DNA from: Klebsormidium nitens | Lineage: Eukaryota; Streptophyta; Klebsormidiophyceae; Klebsormidiales; Klebsormidiaceae | DNA: 64,000 nt | Assembly (NCBI GenBank): GCA_000708835.1 | Contig: DF237264.1 | Coordinates: 1 to 64,000, forward strand | Direction of reading: 5' to 3' | Part shown: positions 1-12,285 of the stretch, piece after piece | Layout: every line of letters starts with the position of its first letter | How positions within the stretch are numbered: the stretch's first letter is position 1 | Program-made: the position numbers and the translations under genes | Notes under the pieces: generated by a model | Database searches by the model: none | What the model saw: only the letters and a program-made list of their open reading frames with translations | Told to the model about the DNA's origin: nothing

Positions 1-136
1 GAAACAATTGGCCGCTGGACACCCTTTGTCTCCCCGAACTCCAATCTCTTAGAGAACTATCACTCAACAGCTATCTCCAGCTCGTGTATCGTCTCTCCAG
101 CCCGTATCTCTCTCACCCCGAGTCGATTCTGTTCAG

Positions 137-3100
137 CGCCGCTTCACGGTCTCCCCGACCGTTTCCATCGCCCTTGAAGCCGACAGCACCGAGTCCCCCC
201 AGATCTTCATCGACGCCTCCACGGGCCAGCAAACCGTCTTCATGACGTGGGCGACCACTGAGCCTTGCCCCGGGTACGCGGTCGCCAGCGAACCGGTCGG
301 TGACTTGAGCCCGGGTTCTTTCAACGTGGACGGAGCCCAGGTTGTGAACTTTAGAAGGGACGTTTCGGCGGGGGGGCCGCGAAGAAGGGCGCTTTTGCAG
401 GCGACGGCGCAGGGGGCAAACTCGTCCGGAGCGGTCGGATACAGCTTTCAGGTGGGAGTAAAAAATCTGATTGAGAGCGGGTTTTGGTCGTCCCGTAACG
501 CTTGGAGATCGGGAATGTCGCTTCTGCGACAGATTGAGCTGGGCATGATTTGTCGAGCGGCGCGAAGCTTTAATCGGCCCAATTGAGCCAGACGAGCACC
601 ATACTTTGGTGTTTTCAAAGCGATCTGTTCATTCCTCCAGCTCTCAAAATGAAATCGTGCTGAGACAAATTAGCTATTTGCGTCAGGATTGCCACCGGCT
701 TCCCATATTTTTGAACCCGATGGCGGATTTGACGCAACGCGGAGCTGTAAATATGTTGCGGTTTGTTACGGAGTCGGAATCAAATCATGCTCTAGGGATA
801 TAACGGGTTCTCAAAGTCACTCGATCAATTCTTTCTCAAGAAACTACCTTCCTGGATCCGAGAATCAGGTGCTCTAGGCTCGGATCGATTGTGAGCTGCT
901 TATAAGCTGCTTTTGCTTCAAGCTTTTACTTTAGCTGGAACAAGGCCGGAACAAAATCACCATGTCTTTTCCTCTATTTAATTGCGATTGCAATAGCCGC
1001 GTGGCTCTTACTTCTTCAAACCCATCGTTTTTGAAAAGGCGGGGCGACTTGCACTCGCCCGGGCCTACGCTAGCATGGCACCCGCCGGGTTGACACTTTC
1101 AGTGTCCCGACTCGGAGTACTTGGAGTCTACACATCATTTCCTGATGTTGCTCTGACTTTCAATTGAAGCACTAAAAGTGTTCAAAAATATGCGTTCAGA
1201 ATCGATGTCCCGGTTCTTCCAGGTAGTACCGACCGGTTCCGGACCACAGCTGTTGAGGATGGCGGTCAACCCAGGGAACGTTTTCGACCAGGCGGGGAGC
1301 CCTATCCGATTGACGTTGGAATCGTCATATGTCATTTACTACGGCAAGTACTTTTCTGCTCTCTTCTGGCATGCATTGATGGAGATTTGTGGGAATCGTT
1401 TCGGAAACTTGCCCGGAAGTACGAAAGAAAGAATCAGAGGAACGGGGCTTTCTCGAGGCTCGAGCAACGCGGCCCTCCTCGAAAGATTTCAGGAAAGAAA
1501 CCGTCTCTGAAATCCTCTCTCCATTTCGCTTTTCCAGACGTTCTGCCGAAGTATTCCAATATAACCGTTGTCAAATGCCATTAAGGCCCTGAACCTCGAC
1601 CCTCAGAAAATTTCTCGTTTCTCCTTTTCGAGAATATAAGGGCACGAGGGTGCCGAGTTGTGTACCTTCGGCGGGCGTCCCATGCTCCACAACTAATTTC
1701 TCGGGCCCCTTCGAAAGTCAGCTGAGGTGTTCGGGCGACAAGAAACGCTGCACGCGCGTGTCTCCGTCGCCGCTTCCGGCTGCGTCCTCTCACGTCATAC
1801 TCTGCTGATTACATCTGTACTCCACGTTTGCAGACACTGTTCCCCCGAGCGCCCTCCTACAACTGGTGAACAAGGATCCCAGGGGTTTGGTGTCACTTAG
1901 CGGCGACAAGAAAGCATGCCTACGTGCTTTCCGGTCGCTGCATACCACTGATTTTCCACTTGCTCCATTACGGTGCAGACACTGTTCCCCCGAGCGCCCT
2001 CCTGCAATTGGTGAACAAGGATCTCAGTGCTGTGGTGACACTTAGCGGCGACGAGAAAAACCTGCATACGTGCTATTTGGGCGCCGCATATGGCTGCTTC
2101 CGCTGATTTATCTTTTGCTGCTTTCTTGCAGACACCGTTCCCCCGAGCGCCCTCTTGCAATTGGTAACCAAGGATCCGAACGGTGTGGTTTCGCTGTCAA
2201 GTGACCCGGGACTTTCCCCCGACCAGGTCGTAACGCTGATGGTGTCGTTCGACAAGCGCGTTTCTGGGTTCGATGGGAACACGATGGTTATCAGCAACGG
2301 CACGCTTATCAAGTAAGTGCAAAAGTGCAAATCCGGCGAATTGCAGTTGAGGATGATAGTCAGCATGTATTTATCTGGGGTATGACTTTGAAATTGTCCT
2401 GAAGAAGACCGCTGTCGGTGAAAAGACGCTTGAAAGATATACGAGATGATATAGTGGGATAAGCGCAGAAGAAGCGAAGAACTGGGTCTGCAGATTCCAC
2501 CAAGATTCCCCGGTTCTGGACAGGTTAAGCAGTCCGTGTGCCGATTCCGTCTTTTTCATGAGGAGCAGATGTCTCACTTAACCTCGAAAGATTTCCCACC
2601 CTTGTCAGAAATGATTCGGACTGTGCCTTGCTAATTGGAAATGTCAGCTTCAAATGTTACCCCAAGCAATCATTCTCGCAATGAGCCAATCTGAGCTGCG
2701 CTGGCCTTTAGGCGGACGACTTCTGCGTACACACTGATCGGCGCCCGGCTTCGATCGTTGCATCCTTGAAAGTATTTGCTTCTTTAACACTAGATCGAAG
2801 AATGCAAAAGTCGACGCTTAAACACAGCTTTACCGAGGCTTTCGTACGTCCGCGTTTTGCAGGGCCGGTCCGAATGCGGACGCCCCGGACGGCTTTTCGT
2901 ACGTCCTCACAGTGGCGATCGTTCCAAAGGCCAACCTCGTGATCCAAGCCCCCGCGAACATCGCTTACAGCATCGTCGGGCTCGGGAACACGGCGTCCAA
3001 TCAGCTGCAAGTGCTCAACTGTAAGCAAACTTTTTTTGCCGACCGGAGGGCGCCCTGGCCGCTTGTTTTCTGCTAGCAACTCTAATTCTTACGAAGGCGG

Positions 3101-6100
3101 CCTCCAAACAGAGCAAGTGCTCAGAACTGAGCATAAGTTTTCGCCCATGAGATAAACGCCACGTGTCCAAGTTTTTGCCGTCTCCGAGGTCACTGTTACC
3201 GGACCGCGCAGCAAAAATCTCTGCGGCAGGTCACACAGCTTGTATTGCGCTTTACTGCATGTATTGTTACAGAATGTTCCTTCACGTTACCTTTAAGGGC
3301 AGGGGGTAAAAGTAATTTAGTGCTTGAATTATAAGCTGGTGGCAAACGTATGCGCAGCTTGCCGCTTTACTCTCGTGCCTCAGAACGAGATTTCCTGTTT
3401 CATCCCTGTCCAACTGATTGACGTGTTGAATGGCAGCCATACATTTCAAAGAGCTCGTCAATCCTTGCAGACTTTCTGCAGAAGCTTCAAACTTCAGAAA
3501 TTGGGCAATCCACGTGTAGGCTGGAAAGTCAACAGCTTGACGTTGCTTGTCAGCAGGCTAACAGTCCCATACGTTCAACAGAACCTCACCTCTAAGTAGC
3601 TTGAAGTCAGCACGCCGTGTATGGGAACCTGTAGCAGGTTTCTCTTAAGTTCCAGGCTTCAGCCAGTCTCTCGTGAATATTTTCAAAAAGCCAGACCTTG
3701 TGGTTCTCTTTTTTGGCAACTGAGCTAGCTATTCTGCAGATGACGTCAATGAGAATATTCAAACGGGCGTACGGACAGCGGCGATCGCGTCTCTGGCGGT
3801 CGTGGCAACGGGCGCTATCCTGCAGACATCTTCGAGCTTATTCATTGTCAGTGAGCCCAGAAATTTGGAGCGGTGAATGTGAAGCCGGTGGAAAGCTCAT
3901 GCGCCGCTCTAGTGGGCGAGAGCCCAACTTGCCGTATACGTGTATTGGGGCGTCGAATTACCTGTGGAAAGGCAGAACACTTTGTACCTTTTCTCCAGAA
4001 GCTGCTGCTTACGGTCGCTCTTGACGGCGTGGACACGCCTGTGGAAAGACAGAACACATTATACCTATTCTTCAGAAGCGGCTGCTTACGGTTGCTCTTG
4101 ACTCATCTCCACTGCAAGAGCGAGTCGAGTCCATGAAGAGAGTCACCAATGCCATGTTATCGTTTTCAGAAATAGGAACCCCTGGAATAGCAGACTCCTC
4201 GATGTGGCGCAACCTACCAGACGTACTCTTGCACGCATCTCTGCGAGGTTCAGTGTGTGCCCTTTTGGAGATTTGGCGCAGACATGCCAGCCTGAAACTT
4301 TCCAATGATGATCCATACTAAATCTTCGATCAGTAACTAGAGGACTCATTATTAGCAATATATTGTGTCTCTCGAGCTCCCTGCATACCAAGTCTCCCTT
4401 CTGCTAAAACCGGCTCGCGAAAGACTCATGCAGAAGCTTGATTTCGACTTTAGCCAATTTGCTAGGTTAGAACTACAATATTGCACTCTCCCAAGGCATC
4501 AAAATTTGAAAACCATATTGGAGCGTCTCTGCAGAATGTCGCTTCCAGCCTTATCCTGTTTGCCGCGCGCCGGAGCCTCAACGCCCCGCTTCCGACCCCT
4601 TACATCGACGCCAGTTCCGCTCTCTCCTTCCCCCTGTTCCGCTGGCCATCCCCTTTCGACGGAATCACTCGCGACAGCCCCATCCCCTATACGGACCGCC
4701 CACAAGCGCTCATCTCTAGCATTCCGTCCGGCGGAACGAACGGAACGCTAGCCGCCACAAGCGAGCGGCTCGGCCGGCTGCTGCTCCAGGCGCAACCAGA
4801 AATTCAAATCAACGGAACGGCTACCAGCGGAACGCCGATTAACGGAACGTTGACCAGCGGAACCTCTGTATTTGTCCCTTTCAACGGATCCTTTCCGGCC
4901 GTTCCGGTCAATCCGACACCCATCAGCGGAACCATTCCGGCGAATACGTCGCTGATTAATCAGGCTCGTCCCGTGACCTTTAGAGATGGGAACATTTCGT
5001 ACGAGGCGCGCGCTGACGCGTACAGCCAAGAGCTGAGTGTGAATACGCTCAACCTGTTTCATACTTTGGGCCATAACGGGTGAGGGAAAAGATGCGACGG
5101 GCGATCGCACCTGTATTTGGCGCTCGTATAGTTGCAAGGCCGTTGAGAAGCTCAGCTATCTTAGATGATTCCCAGTTCCTTCGCACGCGTGCCTAATCCG
5201 ACTGCCCCATCAAAGCAAGTTGCCTCTAGAAAAGGATCTTGAGGTCCAAATCCGCAAATTGGGGGGTCTTGGTCAAGCCCTGTTTTGCAATTGTCCCCTC
5301 TTTCCAGCTTTCCGGATTGAGATATGTTCACACTCGCCAAAAAATGCTCCACTCTGCACGTCTGATTCTTTCCCGGAAGCAAAAGGATACCATACAATAC
5401 GTGCTGTGGCCAGTTTGTCAAGTTTCTGCATTAGAAATTATACTAAATGATACTTTAGATTGAAGCTAGTCGTTCCCATCTTTTGCAGGCTGCGCGGTCT
5501 TCTCCGGGCCGTGTTTTGGATCACCGTGACCCTGCTCTTCATCGGGTTTCTCCAGCTGTCCGCGAAACCGCTGGCGCGGCTCCTGAAACGAGAAACGGTC
5601 CCCTCGTTCCTGGTGTTTCCAGCCTTAGAGCTGACCTTTTTCTCCGTTGCTATCGTGGCGCTGACCTATGCCGCAATGGGAGCGCTCGTTGGTGAGCAAG
5701 GAAACATGTTATGGAATACGAAGTTCGAAAACTTGTCACTACCAAGTTTTAGAAGGGAACAGAACCGGTTGCCCGTGAGAGTGTCTTCAAATCACCAGGG
5801 GTAATCTTCAGAAAGCTACCAAAGAAGGCTTTTCCTGCGATCTCTTTCCAAGTGGAACCTAATCAGCGCTTCATCTCAAGAACACGATGAGATCTGGGAA
5901 TAGCTCTTACTTCTAGAGTTTTATCCGACACTAGGTCAATCAACATACTGCTCGTTTTGGGCTGGAGCTAAAGTCGAGTTGCTCATTTTCCGTGCAGGTA
6001 AATCGGCAGCGGGCATCGTGCTGGGCATGGCCGTTCTGCTCCTCATCCTAGTCTTTTTCTTGTTCGTGCTGTCAATCCTGTGGCGCCACGTGGTCATGGT

Positions 6101-9100
6101 GAGAGCTCTTGCCCCTGCACCCACTTCGTATGCTTCTCTATCCTTGAAGCTATGAATGGAATTGTAAACTTTGTTGAAGCAAAAACCTGGATCCAAAAGA
6201 GGAACCCTCTTCGAACTCCGAAGGTGTTGATTTACATAGGCTCGCTTGACAGTCGCTCTGACTCCGCTCTGTTTCCGGGCCATCAAAACATTCTGACGTC
6301 AGAACCGTGGAACCCGCTCGTTGTTTTTTTTACTTTGTAAAGGATAAAAAGGTGCTCCAGCCTTTGGTATCAAATCCCGCGAACAGCCTTTCGATCACCC
6401 TTCTTCGATTCCCACTCGCTCAACATCTTCACTGGCAGAACCCCATCGCGCTCTCTCCCTCTTAAAACAATTTCCATGTTTTCCTGAACCCAAACGGTTT
6501 CTTAGCCTACTCTGACAACATTCAGACACAGACTTCAGTCACCCGAATGTGTCCAGCTCATCTTTCAAAGTCGATGCCCAATCCGATCATTGTTAGACCT
6601 TCCGAGCCCCTTCCAGGGTCCAAAAGCTTAAATCTTTACGATTACAAGAAGGCCATACTAAAGTGTCACGCCCTCCTCTCTCCTCCAGAGCAAGTCGGTG
6701 CTTTCGTCTCCGAGCAACAACGTTCCGGCAGGGGGTCCCTCGGGGCCTGGTTCAGAGCCCCCTTCGTCGGTTCCTGGGAACCGGTAGACTCCGCAGAAGG
6801 CGACCTCTTCCGGGCGAAGTACGGGTACTTTTACGCCGACTACTCCGGTCGCCCCTCCGAACTGGTGAACATCGGCCCGCAGCTGATGCGGTCGCCGACC
6901 CGGAAGGGCGCCCCGACCACTCTGTCCTCCAGGACGCTCTCCCGAAGGAGCGGTTCGTGGTCCCCGGCCGTCGATGCTCTTTTGGAACCCAACCCGGAGG
7001 AAGGCTCCGCTGTTCCGCTCACCAGTGAGTCCGCCCGGGTTCCGCAAGCGGAAAAGGACGCCTCGATCACCGGACCCGCCGTCGTCGAGATTGAGGAGGA
7101 GGAGAAGCGCGTCGTCCAGTTCACACCGGCGGAGACGGATGACGTCACCTTCGCGTCAGCGGAGGAGCCCCTTGACAAGAGACCCACGTCAGCGAAGTGG
7201 GAGGCGCCGCTCGAGTCCGCGCCTGGGAAAGCGCCCGGGAAACTCGCCCGGGCGCAAAGCGTGCGGTCGGTTCACCGGGTCGGAAGAGTGGGACCCGCGG
7301 CGCACCTCCGGCCGGCGTGGAAACTCATGTACCTTCTGGTGGTCGTAAGTGGTTTGGTTTTTCAGTGTTTTAGGTCTTGATTGTAATATGAGTTTAGGTT
7401 ATGTTAAAGCAGGTTACTCCCCAAGGAACGGGCCGGATGCGGTTTTGAATGCTTCGGCGGGTGGAACTTGGCATACGTACGGGTGCGGAGCCTGTTTGCG
7501 TCTGGTTTGGATCCTATTTATTCAAAGCTCGGAGCATTAACCTGGCCCATTTAAAGGAAATTCAAAATGCGTGGTGGTGCGACGCCCGGGCGGGAAACGA
7601 GTCTGGGCTTGATATGTTTCGGTTCGTTTTATTATATGCCCACCAGTCCATTTTTCTGGAGACGGTTCGAAAACATTGTCCAGCTTCACAGGTCCGGTGA
7701 TCCGAAATACAGGTGCTTGAGCGACTTCAGAATCTTCGACCACATACTAGCCGTTCCGGATTCAAGATGCATGTATTTCTTGCACAGCTAGATTGGGAAG
7801 AAGTGCAGGCTCCAATGGCTGACACTAGAGTGCCGCCGGTTTGCTATTGTATCTCTTTTTTTTTGACCAAGTCCGTGCCCATAAACTTTCTGTGTTCGTG
7901 TCATCACCATAAGACAAACACTAGCCTTGTCCGATCTGGGAGGCAGCAATCGAAGAATCTCTTTTGAGTCAGAAGCAACCCAGCATCCTCAGCAATATCA
8001 TTGACTTTACCCCGATTGAACGGCTAATCCTAAATCGTCCCAATTTTGCCTGCAGGTTATCGAAGCGGCTCTGCTGGGCGCGACTCACGGCGTGCGCGCG
8101 TCTTACTGGCAGGTCTGCCTCATCGTCACCATGCGCGGCTTTCTCGTACGTCATCGTGCTTCTCTTCCTCAAGGTGACGTCACAACCGTCAACCCCGATC
8201 GCTTCGACATCCGATTTTATGTGCGATGAGCTCTCTGTCTGGGCAAGCGGCCATTTCTGACGGTTCCTCTTGCCGAGTCGTCAGTACCGTTGACTTCCAA
8301 CTTCTCTGCGATTGATTCGGAGAGTCCGGGGGACGAAGCTTTTATTTGATTCCCCTTTTCAAAGAACCGGTAGCTGTCAGCGTGATCCGTCGGGAATAGC
8401 TCAAGAATTACTGGTAGTCTTTTCTGCGGCCCGCCGAACTCCATCTAATCGAAATCACAGATAGCTTTTTAGGTGCTTCTCGTGCTAGTAGCCAGAGTGA
8501 AGCCTCTTGCTTAACTAACAAAGGTGTTTTTATACGAACCGAAAAAGCTGCGCAGAGAGCTTGACATCTGAAACTTGACTTCTGACTCTTAAGCTACTAG
8601 TACTCTCGAACGAGGGCCCCAGATCCTTGATCGATTCCCGCACCTTCAACTCTCGTGATCGAGCTTGATCTGGACACAGGGAATAGGAGCTCTCAACCTT
8701 CTGTTACGAAACCTCCTAAAATCAAAGAGTTTCGCCCCTGAAATCCGGCCCGTGCAGCCCGTCATCTACACGTCTTCCCGTGGCCCCAGCTAGCGAAATA
8801 CCTCTTTATACTGCACGAAGCACAATATTGTCAGGCTTGTGGCATGCTCTCGACTTCCAAAGCGGTTTTCAAGGCTGCCCAAAAGTCAGCCAACTGTTCT
8901 TCTACACAAATAAACATAGTGATATGGGCTGTAAAGAGTCCGTTCTCTCAATGGTCCGTGTGCTCAGTCACCGTTACGGCATTTTGAGTCTACTTGTCAC
9001 GTTGACATAGAGGAGACACAAGAGATCTCGACACTGTCGGACACACAAACAGAACATCTTCCGTCATTGCCGATTTCGCTCCCGCCGCAGCCATTCATTC

Positions 9101-10157
9101 GCGCACCACTCCAGCTGGCCGAGGTCTTCAGCACGGTGTCCGAGCTTGCTGTTGTCACGCTGGCGTTGGCGCTCGTGGTGAAGCAGGACGTCAGCCCGCA
9201 GGGGCAGCTGCGCAAAAACGAGGAAGCGCTGGGCTACACAATGATCGCGCTGCAGCTGCTGGCCATCTTCAGCGGCGTACTCAACGCGTGAGCGCGCGCG
9301 CGCACGCGCGCCCGCCTTCTTCCTTTCCCTATTTATATTCGTCGCATAACGAAAGTATTGTTCGCTCATACTTGCTGGTTACCCATCCTTGTTGGAAAGT
9401 CCCAAGAAGATCAATATTCTCCGCATATCCTCTGGGGCGTATGCAGGGCGTGAGCACGCGCGCGTGCGTTCCGCCTTTTACGTACGATTCTTGTCTTTCG
9501 TTTTTTCGGGGACGCTCTTCCTTTGAAATTAACGCTCGGGGCTGCTCCTGGGCGGCCACAGGAGCTTTTGGCCCTAAACCACAAATGGTTGTGGGCTAAT
9601 TATGGCTGGTCAGAGAATGGTTATATGTCCAATAACCAGACCTGGGCTTTAACCAGCCCCGGAACAAGGTCAAATCCGGGTTACTAGTCCAACAACCTGA
9701 GACTCAATCTGTTAATCAGCGTAATTGTCAGAAGCCAAAAAAGTTGCTGTGGGCATTGCATGCGCGGTCGCATAGACGCGCGATCAAGTTCGCGGGTTGG
9801 AGACATCTGTTTCACCAGCATACCAGAGAGGCATATCTACGCTTTGTAGTTGGAGCCACTTTTCGGCACGCTCAGTTCGGATCTGCTCGATATTTATTTC
9901 CGTTTGAAGGGTTCTTGATTACTGAAATAATGTCCAATTCCGCAGGACGGAAGTGGACTGTCTAACAGCGGATGCACTGGAGGGACGAAGGATTCAAAAC
10001 CACAGCTTCAGATGCGTTTCAGTACTCCGCTGACAGCTTAATCCGTTGTGACTGACAGAAACAATTTTCGTGCTTTATGCGCAGGCTCGTCTCCGTGACA
10101 CTGAGGCTCGTGGGGAACTTGTGGGGCAAGAAGGAAGCGCTTCCGGTGCACTTTTAG
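137..10157 (+). CDS. Ig-like/polytopic membrane surface protein, copy A (5' partial), possibly TRP-like
   Basis: This is the 3' part of a gene whose start lies before the window. Exons read from splice sites: 137-451, 1223-1343, 2132-2312, 2863-3020, 3740-3846, 4535-5079, 5489-5691, 5998-6098, 6691-7344, 8056-8145 (or 8173), 9091-9287, 10085-10157. The first four exons encode two domains like bacterial-type Ig-like (Big) repeats; each opens with a V-x-P motif and ends in an 'AGNP' or 'GNTASN' type turn. Next come a hydrophobic segment, a loop rich in N-G-T glycosylation sites (4730-4870), three or four membrane helices (5489-6098), a charged cytoplasmic exon, and two more hydrophobic exons. 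The order resembles fungal/algal TRP-like channels, but that name is an inference. The apparent TGA at 9289 lies inside a GTGAGC donor; the true last exon ends VHF-stop at 10157. It is paralogous to 47134-59541. Three small indels relative to that copy need splice adjustments to keep the frame. Confidence 0.72.
1834..2312 (+). repeat. Tandem triplication of an exon 5' end (copy A)
   Basis: Three successive units begin with cag followed by ACAC(T/C)GTTCCCCCGAGCG at 1834, 1979 and 2132 (periods 145 and 153 bp). Each carries its own polypyrimidine tract and AG acceptor. Only the third continues into the full 181-bp exon with a GTAAGT donor at 2313. The first two stop matching after about 90 bp. 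Copy B has a single exon at the matching place (54477-54657) and no extra units, so this array arose after the paralogues separated. Confidence 0.9.
3961..4115 (+). repeat. Intronic 77-bp tandem duplication
   Basis: Two adjacent units start CCTGTGGAAAG at 3961 and 4038. Each continues through a shared segment (CAGAACAC, then CCAGAAGC or TCAGAAGC, then GCTGCTTACGGT and GCTCTTGAC). They lie in the intron downstream of the 3740-3846 exon of copy A. No coding role is apparent. Confidence 0.85.
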
Positions 10158-12285
10158 TCAGTCAGGGCGGTCCAACACTCGGCCAAAAGCTGGGCGCTTC
10201 AGTAGACGTAGAGTCGGTCTTGGAATCACTCATTGTGGCATGGTCTCGTTTGAGATACTCAAGTTAAGGGCTTGCACCTCTGGTATTTGGATTGGGATTG
10301 CATTTTGCAGTCAAATGGAAAGCTATCTGCAACAGAGAGTTTCCGAATACTGATGTTTGTAGGAGCGTAAGGTCACAATAACGTGGTGCCTCGCGTCTTT
10401 GTGTGAAATTGCCTGTGGAGCAATATCAGCACCCCGGGTAAGGAAACCGCCCTACGGGTGAGGGGAGAGTCATGTAGGCGGGTTCGTCGGGGTGCCTATA
10501 GCTAACAGGCGGGCCGAGCACAACACTGTTCTGAAAGTAACGGTGCTCTGTTATTAAGCTTGAAATTAGTTGACCCTCCAGAAAGGGATTGACAAGACGC
10601 CCGAATCTCAAAGCCCTTTTGGATCAATGAGCAAAGTCAGGGTGTATTAAGTAGTCGGCTTTGTAAGTGCTACTTGCACGTACTNNNNNNNNNNNNNNNN
10701 NNNNNNNNNNNNNNNNNNNNNNNNNNNNNNNNNNNNNNNNNNNNNNNNNNNNNNNNNNNNNNNNNNNNNNNNNNNNNNNNNNNNNNNNNNNNNNNNNNNN
10801 NNNNNNNNNNNNNNNNNNNNNNNNNNNNNNNNNNNNNNNNNNNNNNNNNNNNNNNNNNNNNNNNNNNNNNNNNNNNNNNNNNNNNNNNNNNNNNNNNNNN
10901 NNNNNNNNNNNNNNNNNNNNNNNNNNNNNNNNNNNNNNNNNNNNNNNNNNNNNNNNNNNNNNNNNNNNNNNNNNNNNNNNNNNNNNNNNNNNNNNNNNNN
11001 NNNNNNNNNNNNNNNNNNNNNNNNNNNNNNNNNNNNNNNNNNNNNNNNNNNNNNNNNNNNNNNNNNNNNNNNNNNNNNNNNNNNNNNNNNNNNNNNNNNN
11101 NNNNNNNNNNNNNNNNNNNNNNNNNNNNNNNNNNNNNNNNNNNNNNNNNNNNNNNNNNNNNNNNNNNNNNNNNNNNNNNNNNNNNNNNNNNNNNNNNNNN
11201 NNNNNNNNNNNNNNNNNNNNNNNNNNNNNNNNNNNNNNNNNNNNNNNNNNNNNNNNNNNNNNNNNNNNNNNNNNNNNNNNNNNNNNNNNNNNNNNNNNNN
11301 NNNNNNNNNNNNNNNNNNNNNNNNNNNNNNNNNNNNNNNNTCCCCCTCTTCTCCCTCCCGGGAGGAGACGACCAATCCTCCCTGTGTGTGCAGGAAGTAC
11401 TTAACCCTGGTTGAAATGATTCTATACAGAAAGAGAGTCGCATATTGGGGCAGCCAGATATGCTTGTAATTATAGCTACTCCGTTTGTAAGGCTGCCAGG
11501 GACTACTTCATTGTCATTGTTGACTGAAGCACTCAGGATAGACGACGTGCCGGTGCGACGTCCTATCAAACTACTCTAGCACGAGTATTTTGGCATGACC
11601 GGACTCCGGACACCGGATATAAGATGTTCCGCGAATCTACTTCGCAAGCATAATGATGCGATTCCGACAAGCACGATTAGCCTTTGATTGCATCGTGCCT
11701 CATTTTCAAGGGCAGTCGTAACAATTGGGGCCACTTTCCTACGTGGGCGAAATCTCCACCTGCTTGGATAACATGCAAAAACCAACATGGTTTTCTGAGC
11801 TCTGTTCAGCAAACGTCGGCAAGGGCAATTCATCGCGGGCCGCATCAACGTATTGCTGGCTGCATCTGATCAAGTATACGTCGTGGCTGATCTGGCATAC
11901 GTCCAGTAAAGTCTTTTTATCCGACAGGCAATAATAATATGCTGACGTCCTTGATTGGTACTAATACATGCTCTATCAGTGATTCCAGCATGTGAATGGA
12001 AAGCGCTCAGAAATTATATGTAATCTCGGTAGTCGAAGCTTAATAGCCTATGTCCCAATGGACGGGCGTCTTACCCTATCGCGTACGTCAATAAGTAGCC
12101 AGTAAGCTGACAAGAGCTATCCTCCACACATGATTAAGCCGTTACTTTTAGAATGGTATTCAAATCCCCCCTGAAACCTCTCCGCATCAGATTTTCTCCT
12201 GTAGTCTACGGGATCAAGAGCCGCTATGCTTGAGTGGTCATATATCACAATCTTATGCATCGATACAAGCTGGCATTGTTGATCA
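10158..12285. other. Intergenic stretch with assembly gap
   Basis: No exon, repeat or RNA gene was recognised between the copy A stop codon and the small secreted-protein gene. The stretch includes a run of N from 10685 to 11340. Open frames running through that run have no meaning. Confidence 0.75.
10685..11340. other. Assembly gap (656 N)
   Basis: This is an uninterrupted run of N. Its length may be an estimate rather than a measured value. Confidence 0.99.

Noticed and set aside
6547-6690. Apparent in-frame start (ATG at 6547) ahead of exon 6691-7344
   Set aside because: The paralogue shows an acceptor at the matching place. The upstream part has no counterpart in copy B and is intron.
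137-10157. Calling copy A a pseudogene outright
   Set aside because: Nearly all exons, phases and splice sites are intact, and the indels can be absorbed by adjacent alternative splice sites. The sequence alone does not decide.
10647-11569. Long open frames across the N run
   Set aside because: They consist almost entirely of unknown bases in the assembly gap.
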